Below are positions 1 to 8,341 of a stretch of DNA of 64,000 nucleotides, one piece after another; the stretch's first letter is position 1, and every line of letters begins with the position of its first letter. The notes beneath the pieces were generated by a model. It was not told the origin of the DNA and did no database searches. It worked only from the letters and a program-made list of their open reading frames with translations. Position numbers and translations under genes: made by a program. The stretch comes from Polyangium sp. 6x1 (GTDB lineage: Bacteria; Myxococcota_A; Polyangia; Polyangiales; Polyangiaceae): contig NZ_JARZHH010000002.1 of the NCBI RefSeq assembly GCF_029946515.1, positions 372,001 to 436,000 on the forward strand, written 5' to 3'.

Positions 1-625
1 TCGTGACCTCCACGCGGCTCTCCATGTCCATCCAGGCGAGGTCACTCTCGTAATACTCGTCCGCCCCGAGCGATTTCCCCACGGCGCCGAGGTACCGCCG
101 AAGCCCGGCGTCCTTCGTCGTCGCCGCCGCCTTTTCGAGCTCCGCGACGACGGGCCCGAGGAACGACCGGAACGCAATCGAATACGGAGTCGTGACGAGC
201 CCTTTTTCAGAGCGCCGGACGAGCGTGTAGAGGCTCCGGAGCGCGTCCGCCTCGGCCGGATGCGCGGCGATCCTCGCCTCGAATTCGTCCTTCGTCATGT
301 CGACCGGGTAATACCCTGCGCCGGGCGGCCTCGGCATTTCGCCCACGAACGGCTCCTGATCGAGCCGATCCCAGGGCCCGGCCGACAGATCGAAATACGC
401 GAGCGCGTCCTTCGCGTGCGGCGACGTCTCCTTTGCCAGCGCCTCGCGCATGTCCGGCGCCTCGGCGAACGATTGCCGCAGGAAGATCGCGTCGATCGGC
501 AAGGACGCGCGGACGAGGTGGAGGAGCACCTCGCGTTCTTCCGGCGCGAGCGCGTCGAGGTCGGCGTCGATGGGCGTGGGCACGAAGCGCGCGAGGCGCG
601 CCGAGACGTCGGGCAGGATGTGCAT
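1..625 (-). CDS. Dipeptidyl-peptidase III-like (M49 family) zinc hydrolase, N-terminal part
   Basis: The gene runs off the left edge; about 208 residues are visible. They resemble bacterial M49-type proteins annotated as dipeptidyl-peptidase 3 family or Zn-dependent hydrolase. Visible cues are an early iDAIFLRQSF-type helix, then YFDLSAGPWDRLDQEPFVG, an RSEKGLVTTPYS stretch, and finally DEYYESDLAWMDMESRVEVT at the window edge, which in this family precedes an IGPYE-like motif. The zinc ligands (HExxxH-type) would lie outside the window. The ATG at 623-625 was chosen because AGGAG lies just upstream and the first family-like residues follow at once. The frame stays open up to 790 without an earlier ATG or GTG. 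A lipoprotein signal peptide sits in another frame at 808-951, so the true N-terminus may be frameshifted. The family call is good; the exact substrate is unknown. Confidence 0.65.
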   Translation of the reverse strand, partial: MHILPDVSARLARFVPTPIDADLDALAPEEREVLLHLVRASLPIDAIFLRQSFAEAPDMREALAKETSPHAKDALAYFDLSAGPWDRLDQEPFVGEMPRPPGAGYYPVDMTKDEFEARIAAHPAEADALRSLYTLVRRSEKGLVTTPYSIAFRSFLGPVVAELEKAAATTKDAGLRRYLGAVGKSLGADEYYESDLAWMDMESRVEVT

Positions 626-807
626 GGCTCCTGCCGGGAGGTGTAGCGGCGTCAGGGCGCCTTGGCGAGACTGCTCCTCGCACTTCGGCCCGAACGAGCT
701 CGTCTCCTCGTAATGGTCCCCAGCCGCACGTCGTTCACAAATGGGGGAGCGTCGCAGCGCCTCGAAAGGGTCGACGCCGCGGCGCGTTCACCGATCGGTC
801 GTGGTCT

Positions 808-951
808 CTAGCGCGACCACTGCGACGACTGCTGATTGTTTTGCCGAGCCGCGCATCCGCAGCCGGGATCGGCCGCGGGAGGCGGCGCCCGGTGCGAGCA
901 GCCGGCGAGGAGACCCGAGAGCGCGACGAGAGCGACGAGGAAGTGACGCAT
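808..951 (-). CDS. Small lipoprotein frame or displaced signal peptide
   Basis: This is a 47-residue frame starting MRHFLVALVALSGLLAGCS. It has a basic start, a hydrophobic core and a convincing lipobox (LLAGC) with Cys18, followed by a Pro/Ala/Cys-rich tail ending in QSSQWSR. It stops at 808, 183 bp before the start chosen for the M49-like gene, in a different frame. It could be a genuine tiny lipoprotein. It could also be the signal peptide of the downstream peptidase, separated by a frameshift in the strain or in the assembly. I do not recognise the mature part. Confidence 0.4.
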   Translation of the reverse strand: MRHFLVALVALSGLLAGCSHRAPPPAADPGCGCAARQNNQQSSQWSR

Positions 952-1035
952 GCATGCATCGTTTCCGAGCCGATGCGGCAGGTCAAGCGCCCGCGCTTTT
1001 CTCGGGGTGCGCTTCGGCGATAACCTCCGTTTCGC

Positions 1036-2952
1036 ATGGGACGAAATGTTGGGCCCCGCATCCGCCGCGTGGTCCTCTCCAAGGAGGGCCTCGCCCACGT
1101 CGAGCGGCGCGGCAGCGCAGACGGCAGCTTCGAGTTGCCCTTCGGCCGCGCCGAGCTCGGCGAGGTGCTCCGATCGCTCGTCGTCTGGGTGGAGCGCGGC
1201 GAGGGGCGAGCGACGGCGCTCGCCTTCGACGCGCCCGAGGACCCGGACGCCGCGCTCGCCGAACGAAAGCTGCGCTTCGAGCCAGGGACGACGCTGCGCG
1301 GCATCGTGCACGCCGCGCGAGGTCGGCGCGTGCGGGCCTTCGGCGGCGACGGGCCGATCGAGGGCGAGGTGCTCGGCTTCGAGGAGTCGACGAGCGGGCA
1401 AGGGCCACGCAGGTGGCTGCTTTTGCGCACGGGCGCGGGGCAGATCGAGGTCGTCGACATGGCGTCGGTGCGGCAGATCGAGCTCGCGGATCCCGCGCTG
1501 CAAGGGAGCCTCGACGTGCTCGTGAACCGCGGGCGCGCCTCCGCGGGCGGGGATGGTCGCACCGTGCGCGTGGTCCTCGCAGGCCGCGTGGAGGACGTGC
1601 GCGTGCTCTACGTCGTGCCCGCGGCGCCGTTTCAGCTCTCGTATCGGCTCGCGCTCAGCGGCGCGGAGGCGAGGCTTTTTGCGTTCGCGCTCGTGCAGAA
1701 CCCGCTCGACGAGGATCTCGACGACGTGGAGCTCGTGCTGTCGTCCGCGCAAGCCGCCGCGGCGTCGAGTGATTCGTACGGGCGCGGAGATCGGCGGAGC
1801 GACGACGAGACCGAGAACGCCACGAAGCTCGAACGCACGCGGAGGGCCCACGGCCAGCCGGCGACGATCCGCGCCGCCGCGCCGATCGGCACGCTCGTCG
1901 CGCTTGCGGGACGGCCGCCGGAGCGCCTCGACGAAGCCGACACGATGGACACCGAGCAGGCCGCCGCCGAGCTCGCCGCCGCGGCCGCCGCCGAGCCGAG
2001 GGAGTGGGTCGCCGAGGGCCCCGTCTCCATTTCGCGCCGCGGCGCCGCGATGATCCCCGTGCTCGCCGCGAGCGTCCGCGTGCGCAAGGAGCGCCTCTTC
2101 CGCGAGGGCGCGGGGCCGAGCCCCGACCTCGTGCTCTGCTTCGACAACGACACCGGCGTGCGCCTCGAAGAGGGCCGATGCGCGGTCTACGACGACGGAC
2201 GTTACGTCGGCGAGTCCGCGGTCGGGGCCGCGGCGCGCGGCGCGCCCGTGCGCGTCTCGTTCACGAAAGACCCCGGCGTTCGTTGCCACCGCACGAGCCG
2301 CAAGGACACGACCTTCGCAGGCCTCGTCTTCGAGGCGGGCGGCCTCATCGAACAGCGGCGCATCGAGGAGCGCCACGCGTTCCGCGTGCGGAGCGATCAC
2401 GCGACGGTCGTGGACGTCGCCATCGAGATCCCGCGCAAGGACGGCCGCACGCTCACCGGCGAGGGCATCGCGCCGATCGCGGAGACGCTCCGTGCCGCAC
2501 GTTTCCGCGTCGAGGTCCCGCCGCGCGGCGAGGCGACGCTCGAGGTGCGCGAGGCGTGGACCGAGTCGACGCGCCTGGCCTACGAGTCGATCGAGGCCGG
2601 GCACATCGAGGCCTGGCGTTCCTCCGGGCGGGTCGACGTTTCGCAGCTCGACGTTCTTTCCGAGCTTTCCCGCAACGTCGAGGAGGCGGCGCAGCTCGAA
2701 GCCGAGCGGGTGCGGCTCGATCACGAGCTCGTCGAGATCTTCACCCGGCACGGAAAGATCGCCGAGCAGCTCGCGGTGCTGCGCGACGCGGGCGCGGAGG
2801 GGGCGCTGCGGGCGCGGTACGTGAGCGAGCTCGACGCCATGCAGCAACGCATCGGCCCGATGGAAACGGAGATGCGGCGCCTGCGGGACGAGGCCGACAC
2901 GCGAAGGCGCTCTGCACAGCGAGCGCTCGCGAGCCTCGCGCGGAGCTCGTAA
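1036..2952 (+). CDS. DUF4139-like protein with C-terminal coiled coil
   Basis: The protein has 638 residues and no signal peptide. The N-terminus (VVLSKEGLAHVERRG, then a beta-rich region) and the central block around residues 190-240 (VRVLYVVPAAPFQLSYRL followed by VQNPLDEDLDDVELVLSS) match the layout of DUF4139 proteins, in which a converted strand pattern ends in an N-x-x-x-E-D-x-x-x-V-x-L motif. Residues 250-340 are Ala/Glu-rich and probably disordered. The last 110 residues (EEAAQLEAERVRLDHELVEI onward) are heptad-like and predicted coiled coil. The ATG at 1036 is divergent from the small lipoprotein frame. Function is not known for the family; some members have been linked to mucoidy or cell-surface phenotypes. 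The assignment rests on motif resemblance only. Confidence 0.6.
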   Translation: MGRNVGPRIRRVVLSKEGLAHVERRGSADGSFELPFGRAELGEVLRSLVVWVERGEGRATALAFDAPEDPDAALAERKLRFEPGTTLRGIVHAARGRRVRAFGGDGPIEGEVLGFEESTSGQGPRRWLLLRTGAGQIEVVDMASVRQIELADPALQGSLDVLVNRGRASAGGDGRTVRVVLAGRVEDVRVLYVVPAAPFQLSYRLALSGAEARLFAFALVQNPLDEDLDDVELVLSSAQAAAASSDSYGRGDRRSDDETENATKLERTRRAHGQPATIRAAAPIGTLVALAGRPPERLDEADTMDTEQAAAELAAAAAAEPREWVAEGPVSISRRGAAMIPVLAASVRVRKERLFREGAGPSPDLVLCFDNDTGVRLEEGRCAVYDDGRYVGESAVGAAARGAPVRVSFTKDPGVRCHRTSRKDTTFAGLVFEAGGLIEQRRIEERHAFRVRSDHATVVDVAIEIPRKDGRTLTGEGIAPIAETLRAARFRVEVPPRGEATLEVREAWTESTRLAYESIEAGHIEAWRSSGRVDVSQLDVLSELSRNVEEAAQLEAERVRLDHELVEIFTRHGKIAEQLAVLRDAGAEGALRARYVSELDAMQQRIGPMETEMRRLRDEADTRRRSAQRALASLARSS

Positions 2953-2957
2953 CGCGC

Positions 2958-2985
2958 TTCGACCTACGCGGCGTGGCCGTATACT
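2958..2985 (+). promoter_or_regulatory. Putative promoter for leaderless cstA
   Basis: TATACT at 2980-2985 is a near-consensus -10 box. A weak TTCGAC at 2958-2963 lies 16 nt upstream. A start 6-7 nt after the -10 falls at the GTG initiation codon (2992), so the mRNA would be leaderless; no Shine-Dalgarno sequence is present. Confidence 0.45.
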
Positions 2986-2991
2986 CGCCGC

Positions 2992-4731
2992 GTGCTGCCC
3001 CTGCTCGCGCTCGGCGTCATCGTCGTCCTCACCGTCGGCTACTTCTCCTACGGTCGCCTCATCGCGCGGAACTACGTGCTCGACGACGCCAAGGAGACGC
3101 CCGCGGTGCGGCGCGCGGACGGCGAGGACTTCGTGCCGACGAAGCCCTTCTACCTGCTCGGACAGCACTTCAGCGCCATCGCCGCGGCGGGCCCCATCGC
3201 GGGCCCGATCCTCGCGGCGCAGATGTTCGGCTGGGTGCCGTGTGTGCTCTGGATCGGCTTCGGCGTGATCTTCATCGGCGCCGTGCACGACTTCTCCGCG
3301 CTCGTGGCGAGCGTGCGTCACGAGGGCGAGAGCGTGGCCGAGATCGTCCGGCGGCAGCTCGGCCGGCGCGCGTGGCTGCTCATCCTCACGTTCATCTGGC
3401 TCGCGCTCATCTACGTGATCGTGGCCTTCGCCGACATCACGGCGAGCACGTTCGTGGGCAAGACCGAGGAGTTCGAGGGCGGCAAATACAGCTTCAACCC
3501 GGGCGGCGCCGTGGCCGCGGCGAGCACGATGTACCTCGGCCTCTCGGTCCTGATGGGCCTCATCGACAAGCGCTGGAAGCCCCCGCTCTGGCTCACCACG
3601 ATCATCTTCGTGCCCGCGACGCTCGGCGTCGTCTGGCTCGGCACGAAGGTCTCCACCTCGTTCGTGCTGCCGTTCGAGAACCCGCAACGCGCGTGGGGCC
3701 TCGGCATCCTGGTCTACTGCTTCATCGCCTCGCTCTTGCCTGTGTGGCTGCTCCTGCAGCCGCGTGGCTACCTCGGCGGATTCGTCCTCTATCTCGCGCT
3801 CGCCGTCGGCACGATCGGCCTCTTCTTCGGCGGCTTGCGTTATCCGGGCGAGTTCGACATCCGCATGCCGGCCTTCAAGACCTTCGACGCCGGCGGCCCC
3901 TTCGGCTCGCTCTTCCCGTTCCTCTTCGTGACCATCGCGTGTGGCGCCTGCTCGGGCTTCCACGGCCTCGTCTGCTCCGGCACGACCTCGAAGCAGATCG
4001 CCAAGGAGTCGCACACGCACCCCGTGGGTTATGGCGCGATGCTGCTCGAAGCCTTCGTCGCCATCATCGCGCTCACCACGGTCATCACGCTCGCGCCAGA
4101 AGGAAAGCTCCCCGGCCCCGGCAAGATCTACGGCGACGGCGTCGGCCGCTTCATGACCGTGATCCTCGGCAAGGAGCACTTCCTCTTCGCCGCGACGTTC
4201 GGCGCGATGGCCTTCTCCACCTTCGTCTTCGACACGCTCGACGTCTCCACGCGCCTCGGCCGTTACGTCCTCGAGGAGCTCTTCGGCTGGAGCAAGAAGC
4301 GCAAGGCGGGCGCGATCGCCGCGGCGCTGACCCTGGTCCCCCCCGCGTACTTCGTCGCCACCGCGCGCCCGCCCGGGCCCGGCGTGCGGCCCGCCTACCT
4401 CGATTTCTGGACGCTTTTCGGCACGAGCAACCAGCTCCTCGCCGCGCTCACGCTCCTCGCCGTCACCGTGTGGCTCCACCGCGAGAAGCGCCGCGTCTGG
4501 TACACGGCCGTGCCCATGGTCTTCGTCATGACCGTGACCCTCTGGGCGCTCATCGCGCAGATCCGCCACGCCTTCGGCACCATCCGCGAAGGCGGCTTCT
4601 CCTTGAACACGGCGACGATGAACGGCGTCGTCGGCGTGCTGCTCGTCGGCCTCGCGATCGCGCTCCTCATCGAGTCGTCCCGGGCGCTCCTCGGTCGGAC
4701 GCCCGCGCCGGCCGAGACGCGAGCGAGCTGA
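2992..4731 (+). CDS. cstA: CstA-family carbon starvation protein / peptide transporter
   Basis: This is a polytopic inner-membrane protein of 579 residues with roughly 14-16 hydrophobic segments. CstA signatures are clear: an N-terminal YGR-x-I-A, the block QHFSAIAAAGPIAGPILAAQ near residue 60, GVIFIGAVHDFSAL, later SGFHGLVCSGTTSKQ and a C-terminal FWTLFGTSNQLLAALTLL. CstA proteins take up peptides or pyruvate under nutrient limitation. The protein is shorter than E. coli CstA (about 700 residues) and corresponds to the short bacterial form. The GTG start at 2992 is supported by the TATACT box 7 nt upstream and by the immediately following first membrane helix. No partner kinase or small YbdD-like protein is next to it. 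Confidence 0.9.
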   Translation: MLPLLALGVIVVLTVGYFSYGRLIARNYVLDDAKETPAVRRADGEDFVPTKPFYLLGQHFSAIAAAGPIAGPILAAQMFGWVPCVLWIGFGVIFIGAVHDFSALVASVRHEGESVAEIVRRQLGRRAWLLILTFIWLALIYVIVAFADITASTFVGKTEEFEGGKYSFNPGGAVAAASTMYLGLSVLMGLIDKRWKPPLWLTTIIFVPATLGVVWLGTKVSTSFVLPFENPQRAWGLGILVYCFIASLLPVWLLLQPRGYLGGFVLYLALAVGTIGLFFGGLRYPGEFDIRMPAFKTFDAGGPFGSLFPFLFVTIACGACSGFHGLVCSGTTSKQIAKESHTHPVGYGAMLLEAFVAIIALTTVITLAPEGKLPGPGKIYGDGVGRFMTVILGKEHFLFAATFGAMAFSTFVFDTLDVSTRLGRYVLEELFGWSKKRKAGAIAAALTLVPPAYFVATARPPGPGVRPAYLDFWTLFGTSNQLLAALTLLAVTVWLHREKRRVWYTAVPMVFVMTVTLWALIAQIRHAFGTIREGGFSLNTATMNGVVGVLLVGLAIALLIESSRALLGRTPAPAETRAS

Positions 4732-4966
4732 GCCCCCGGCGCCGCCCATTTCCCTGCGATCCCCGCTGTTTCGGGTCCATGTCGCTTTTCTGGAACCCGC
4801 CCCCGATCTCGCTGTCGTTAGGTACGTGGACGCGATGCTGAACGCCGGATGAGACGCGAGGACGCCCTGGAGAGGGCATCCGACGAGTCGCCCGCGTAGC
4901 AGAGCTTCACGAAAACAGACGAGAGCGATCCCCGCCGTGCGCGGAGGAAATCAGGAGAGGTTTGTC

Positions 4967-6592
4967 ATGGATCATCGCAACGAGAAGAAGCAGGCACTCG
5001 ACTCGAACAACCCGTTCGTCGCCAAGGCGCCCGTGGATCTTTTCGGCGCGACCCAGGCGCGCCCCTTCGATCCCCGCGCTCTCTTCGCCGACAAGGCGAG
5101 CGAGCCCGAGACGGTGGCCGCCGACGCGCCCGAGGGTTCGTACACGTACGCGCTCGTCAAGAGCGGCCCCGAGGTCCCGGCCGAGGAGTGCGAGCGCGCG
5201 GACGAGGCGGTCGAGATCATGATCCTGTGGGGCGACTCGATCCTCCACGTCGCGCACCTCTCGCCGGTTCGTCCGTTCCACGTCGGCGAGGAGAACGCGG
5301 ACTTCGTGATCCCCGCGGCCACGCTCGGCGCCTCGCAGCTCCCGGTCGTGCTCGTGGGCGCGGATGGCAAGGCGCGTGTCGTGGTTCCCGCGACGGCGAA
5401 GGCCTCGATCGAGACCGAGGGCCGGCGTGCTCCGGTCGACGCGACGAACGCGATGCCGTGCGCGGCGCTCGCGGGCAGCGTCGAGGTTTCGCTCTCGCTC
5501 GGCGCGCGGGTGAAGGTGGAGATCGGCGGCCTGACCATCCAGGTCGCGAGCGTGAAGGCGGGCCGCAAGGTCAAGGGCTCTGCCGTGGCGATGCAGGGCA
5601 AGGGTCTGTCCTGGCACGGCGTCTCTCTCGCAGTGCACGCCGGTCTGCTCGCGGCGGCCGCGTTTTTCCTCCCGCCCCTCGGCGTGACGGACGAGGGCGC
5701 GATCTCGGACGAGGACAAGTACTTCATTCAGCACGCGCTCGACGTGAGCGCGGAGCGCGAGGAGGAGAAGAAGGAGACGCCCGAGCTCGTCGAGACGACC
5801 GACAAGGCCCCCGGCGGCAGCTCCGGCGCGCGCGCCCAGGACAGCGAAGGCAAGATGGGCAGCACGACGAGCAGGAAGAGTGACGGCCGGTTCGCGATCT
5901 TCGGGGACAAGAACAACACGGACCCGCAGATCGCGCGCCAGGCGGCGATCAGCGAGGCGCACAACTTCGGCATGATCGGCCTGCTCAACGTGATGAACGG
6001 CGGCGACCCGAGCGCCGTCACGGCGAAGTGGGGCGGCGACACTTCGTTCGGCAGCGACGATCGAAGCGCCCTCGGCAACATGTGGGGTTCGTCGATCGAC
6101 GAGGCCGCGGGTTCGGGTGGTCTCGGCGTGTCGGGCCACGAGGAGGGTGGTGGTGGCAAGGGTGAGGGCATCGGCATCGATCGCATCAACACGATCGGCG
6201 TGAACCTCGGCGGCCCCGGCGGCTTCAACCGCCAGCTCAAGCCGAAGGATCACAAGACGAGCGCGCCCATCATGCGTCCGCAGGGTGTCACGACGACCGG
6301 TCGTCTCCCGGCCGAGATCATCCAGCGGACCGTGCGGCAGAACTTCGGTCGCTTCCGGTTCTGCTACGAGCAGGGCCTGCGGACGAACCCGAACCTCCAG
6401 GGCCGCGTGGCCGTGCGGTTCGTGATCGGTCGCGACGGCAGCGTCTCGCAGGTGTCGAACGGCGGGTCGGATCTGCCCGACCAGAACGCGGTCTCCTGCG
6501 TGGTCCGCTCGTTCTACGGGATGAGCTTCCCGGCGCCGGAGGACGGCATCGTCACCGTGACGTACCCGATCATGTTCCAGCCCGGCAGCTGA
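4967..6592 (+). CDS. AgmX/PglI C-terminal domain membrane protein (paralogue 1)
   Basis: The protein has 541 residues. The N-terminal ~190 residues form a beta-rich region around LHVAHLSPVRPFHVGEE that is shared with the next gene. A single transmembrane helix follows near residues 215-240, then a long Gly/Ser/charged linker. The last ~95 residues are an AgmX/PglI domain: GRLPAEIIQRTVRQNFGRFR, CYEQGL, LQGRVAVRFVIGRDGSV and the paired Cys of AVSCVVRSF. This C-terminal fold is TonB-like and is common in myxobacterial gliding and envelope proteins. Topology suggests an N-in protein spanning the inner membrane with the AgmX domain in the periplasm. ATG 4967 is preferred over an in-frame GTG at 4937 because AGGAGAGG lies 7 nt before it. 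It ends at a strong terminator. Confidence 0.8.
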   Translation: MDHRNEKKQALDSNNPFVAKAPVDLFGATQARPFDPRALFADKASEPETVAADAPEGSYTYALVKSGPEVPAEECERADEAVEIMILWGDSILHVAHLSPVRPFHVGEENADFVIPAATLGASQLPVVLVGADGKARVVVPATAKASIETEGRRAPVDATNAMPCAALAGSVEVSLSLGARVKVEIGGLTIQVASVKAGRKVKGSAVAMQGKGLSWHGVSLAVHAGLLAAAAFFLPPLGVTDEGAISDEDKYFIQHALDVSAEREEEKKETPELVETTDKAPGGSSGARAQDSEGKMGSTTSRKSDGRFAIFGDKNNTDPQIARQAAISEAHNFGMIGLLNVMNGGDPSAVTAKWGGDTSFGSDDRSALGNMWGSSIDEAAGSGGLGVSGHEEGGGGKGEGIGIDRINTIGVNLGGPGGFNRQLKPKDHKTSAPIMRPQGVTTTGRLPAEIIQRTVRQNFGRFRFCYEQGLRTNPNLQGRVAVRFVIGRDGSVSQVSNGGSDLPDQNAVSCVVRSFYGMSFPAPEDGIVTVTYPIMFQPGS

Positions 6593-6619
6593 TCCAGCGC
6601 AACAACGCCCCTCTCTCGC

Positions 6620-6670
6620 CCGCCGGGGCCACCTCACACACGTGGGAGGTGGCCTCGGCGGTTTCCTTTT
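6620..6670 (+). terminator. Rho-independent terminator after the first AgmX-type gene
   Basis: A 16-bp stem (6620-6635 paired with 6646-6661, one mismatch) with a 10-nt loop is followed at once by TTTCCTTTT. It lies 28 bp after the stop codon and is a textbook intrinsic terminator. Confidence 0.85.
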
Positions 6671-6715
6671 GTCGTTCCCACACGCGCCACGCGTCCTCAC
6701 CGACGTGCTTCGCCC

Positions 6716-6950
6716 ACCTGGGGCGCGTGGGATGCGTCCGCCCCGACCTCCTCGGGGAGCTGTGACGTGTGTGGGTCGCCCGTTCCGACCTCTCCCGCGC
6801 GGCTGTGACATGTGTGGGTCCTCGGATCCGACCTCCTTCGGCCGCTGGCATGTGTGGGAGGTGAGCTTCGGAGGGCTCGTTCGTCAGCTGTGACGTATGT
6901 GGACCCTCGTTCGAGGATCGGAGCTTCGTCTGGCACGCGTGTGAGGTCGT
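6716..6950. repeat. Degenerate 43-bp tandem repeat between the two AgmX-type genes
   Basis: This makes up most of the 465-bp gap between the two AgmX-type genes. The core TGTGACRTGTGTGGGTC, followed ~10 bp later by TCCGACCTC, occurs at 6761 and 6804. Weaker versions start near 6718, 6846, 6889 and 6931, so successive copies are 42-43 bp apart. The period is not a multiple of three and no frame through it looks coding. The motif GTGTGGGAGGTG inside one unit resembles the right arm of the preceding terminator stem, so the array may have arisen from it. Its role is unknown. Confidence 0.6.
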
Positions 6951-7057
6951 CGCCGAGCGCGCGTGCGCGCGTGAACGCCCTCCCTTCCTGCGCGTGCCCC
7001 CCTCGTGTACCTTTCCTCCAGGCGCAGGTCCTCGGCTGGAACGATCGGGAGGGTGTC

Positions 7058-8308
7058 GTGGTCGGTGTGTCCGTGGCCTCCGATCCGCCGGTTCGGGATG
7101 CAAGGGTGAGCGCCGCGGCGCGCGCCGTCGACGTCGTCGTGCGATGGGGGAGCGACTGCGTGCTCGCCGCCGTGGAGCTCTCGCCGCCGCGCTCGTTCTT
7201 CGTCGGCGACGAGGAGGGTTGCGACGTCGCATTGCCCGCGGAGATCGTGGGCGCTTCCCGCGCGGCCGTGCTGCTCGCGCGCTGGGACGGCGACGTGCGC
7301 GTCATCGTGCCGAAGGGCGCGCGTGTCGTGATCGGCGGCGAGGGCAAACCCATGACCCCCGCGCGCGCCATCGCGCGTGGCTTCGCCGAGACCTCGCGCG
7401 TTTCCCGCGACGCCGCCGAGATTCCGCTCGGGTCCGGCGGGACGATCGCCGTGCGCATCGGGCCGATCACGATCGAGATCACCGGCAGCGACGGCGCTCC
7501 CCGCGCGCCACGCGAGCCCATGCTCGAGCGTCGCCTCGGGCTCTCGCACCTCGCTTCGGTGCTGCTCCACCTGCTCGTCTTCGTGTTCGTGGCCTCGCGG
7601 TTCCAGCCCATCGACGACGACGACTTCGACGGCATCACGGACGATCAGCGGTTCTACATCCAGCAGATGATCCAACGCAGCAACGAGCGGGAGATGGAAG
7701 GGCTCTACGCCGACGAGATCGCGGGCCTCGAGCGCAGGGCACAGCGCCGGCAACGCAAGAGCCGCACGGAGATGGAGATCGAAGCGGCGTGGATGCGCTC
7801 GCTTCAGGCCGCGGGCGAGCGCTGGAACGCGGAAGAGTTTGCCCGTGCGCGTGCCGGTGAGCCCGAAGACGCCCGCGAGACCGGCCTGATCGGGCTGCTC
7901 TACGATCGGCCGCCGAAGCCGCCAAAGGCCGCGACGCCGATTCGCTACGACGAACCCCCGGAGCCCAAAGGGCGCGGCGCCACGCAGACGCGACCGGGCG
8001 CAATGGCCCTGAGCGGTCGGCTGCCTCCGGAGGTGGTGCGGCGGATCATCCGGCAGAACTTCGGGCGCTTCCGGCTCTGTTACGAGAACGGCCTGCGCAA
8101 CAACCCGAACCTCCAGGGGCGCGTCTCCGTGCGCTTCGTGATCGGCGCCGACGGCGCGGTGTCGAACGTGGGCAACGGCGGGTCGGACATGCCCGACGGC
8201 GGCGTCGTGTCATGCATCGTGCGCTCCTTCGAAGGCCTGAGCTTCCCGAGGCCCGAAGGCGGGATCGTGACGGTGGTCTACCCCCTCATGTTCGCGCCGG
8301 GCGGATGA
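7058..8308 (+). CDS. AgmX/PglI C-terminal domain membrane protein (paralogue 2)
   Basis: The protein has 416 residues and is clearly paralogous to the upstream gene. It has the same N-terminal beta-rich region (CVLAAVELSPPRSFFVGDEE), one transmembrane helix (LASVLLHLLVFVFVASRF), then DQRFYIQQMIQR and a charged, probably helical linker. The C-terminal AgmX/PglI domain is GRLPPEVVRRIIRQNFGRFR, CYENGL, LQGRVSVRFVIGADGAV and VVSCIVRSF. The linker is shorter than in the first copy and lacks its Gly-rich stretch. The frame is open from 6812, but the preceding part is repeat DNA. GTG 7058 is chosen for the GGGAGGG at 7047-7053; GTG 7067 is an alternative. The pair may form a heteromeric envelope complex (inference). 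Confidence 0.75.
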   Translation: MVGVSVASDPPVRDARVSAAARAVDVVVRWGSDCVLAAVELSPPRSFFVGDEEGCDVALPAEIVGASRAAVLLARWDGDVRVIVPKGARVVIGGEGKPMTPARAIARGFAETSRVSRDAAEIPLGSGGTIAVRIGPITIEITGSDGAPRAPREPMLERRLGLSHLASVLLHLLVFVFVASRFQPIDDDDFDGITDDQRFYIQQMIQRSNEREMEGLYADEIAGLERRAQRRQRKSRTEMEIEAAWMRSLQAAGERWNAEEFARARAGEPEDARETGLIGLLYDRPPKPPKAATPIRYDEPPEPKGRGATQTRPGAMALSGRLPPEVVRRIIRQNFGRFRLCYENGLRNNPNLQGRVSVRFVIGADGAVSNVGNGGSDMPDGGVVSCIVRSFEGLSFPRPEGGIVTVVYPLMFAPGG

Positions 8309-8326
8309 GCCAATCGCCGAACCTTT

Positions 8327-8334
8327 GCTAGTCT
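8327..8334 (+). promoter_or_regulatory. Extended -10 element of the asparaginase gene
   Basis: TTTGCTAGTCT contains TG-C-TAGTCT, an extended -10 hexamer ending 7 nt before the GTG start at 8342. No good -35 box and no ribosome binding site are visible, so the transcript is probably leaderless. Confidence 0.4.
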
Positions 8335-8341
8335 CGCGCCC

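Noticed and set aside
808-4749. A 1313-codon open frame antisense to the DUF4139-like and cstA genes
   Set aside because: The opposite strand encodes recognisable proteins. This frame is rich in Arg, Glu, His, Asp and Ala with no domain, as expected from third-position GC bias. Only its last 47 codons (808-951) look like a real lipoprotein signal.
4732-4966. A tRNA or small RNA gene in the gap before the first AgmX-type gene
   Set aside because: I found no cloverleaf, T-loop GTTCRA or terminator there; only a weak -10-like TAGGTA at 4819.
6716-6950. CRISPR array
   Set aside because: Repeats are degenerate, spacing is 42-43 bp with no unique spacers of constant length, and no cas genes are present.
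6812-7057. N-terminal extension of the second AgmX-type protein
   Set aside because: This stretch is the 43-bp repeat DNA; its translation shows no family resemblance and a good ribosome binding site sits at 7047-7053.
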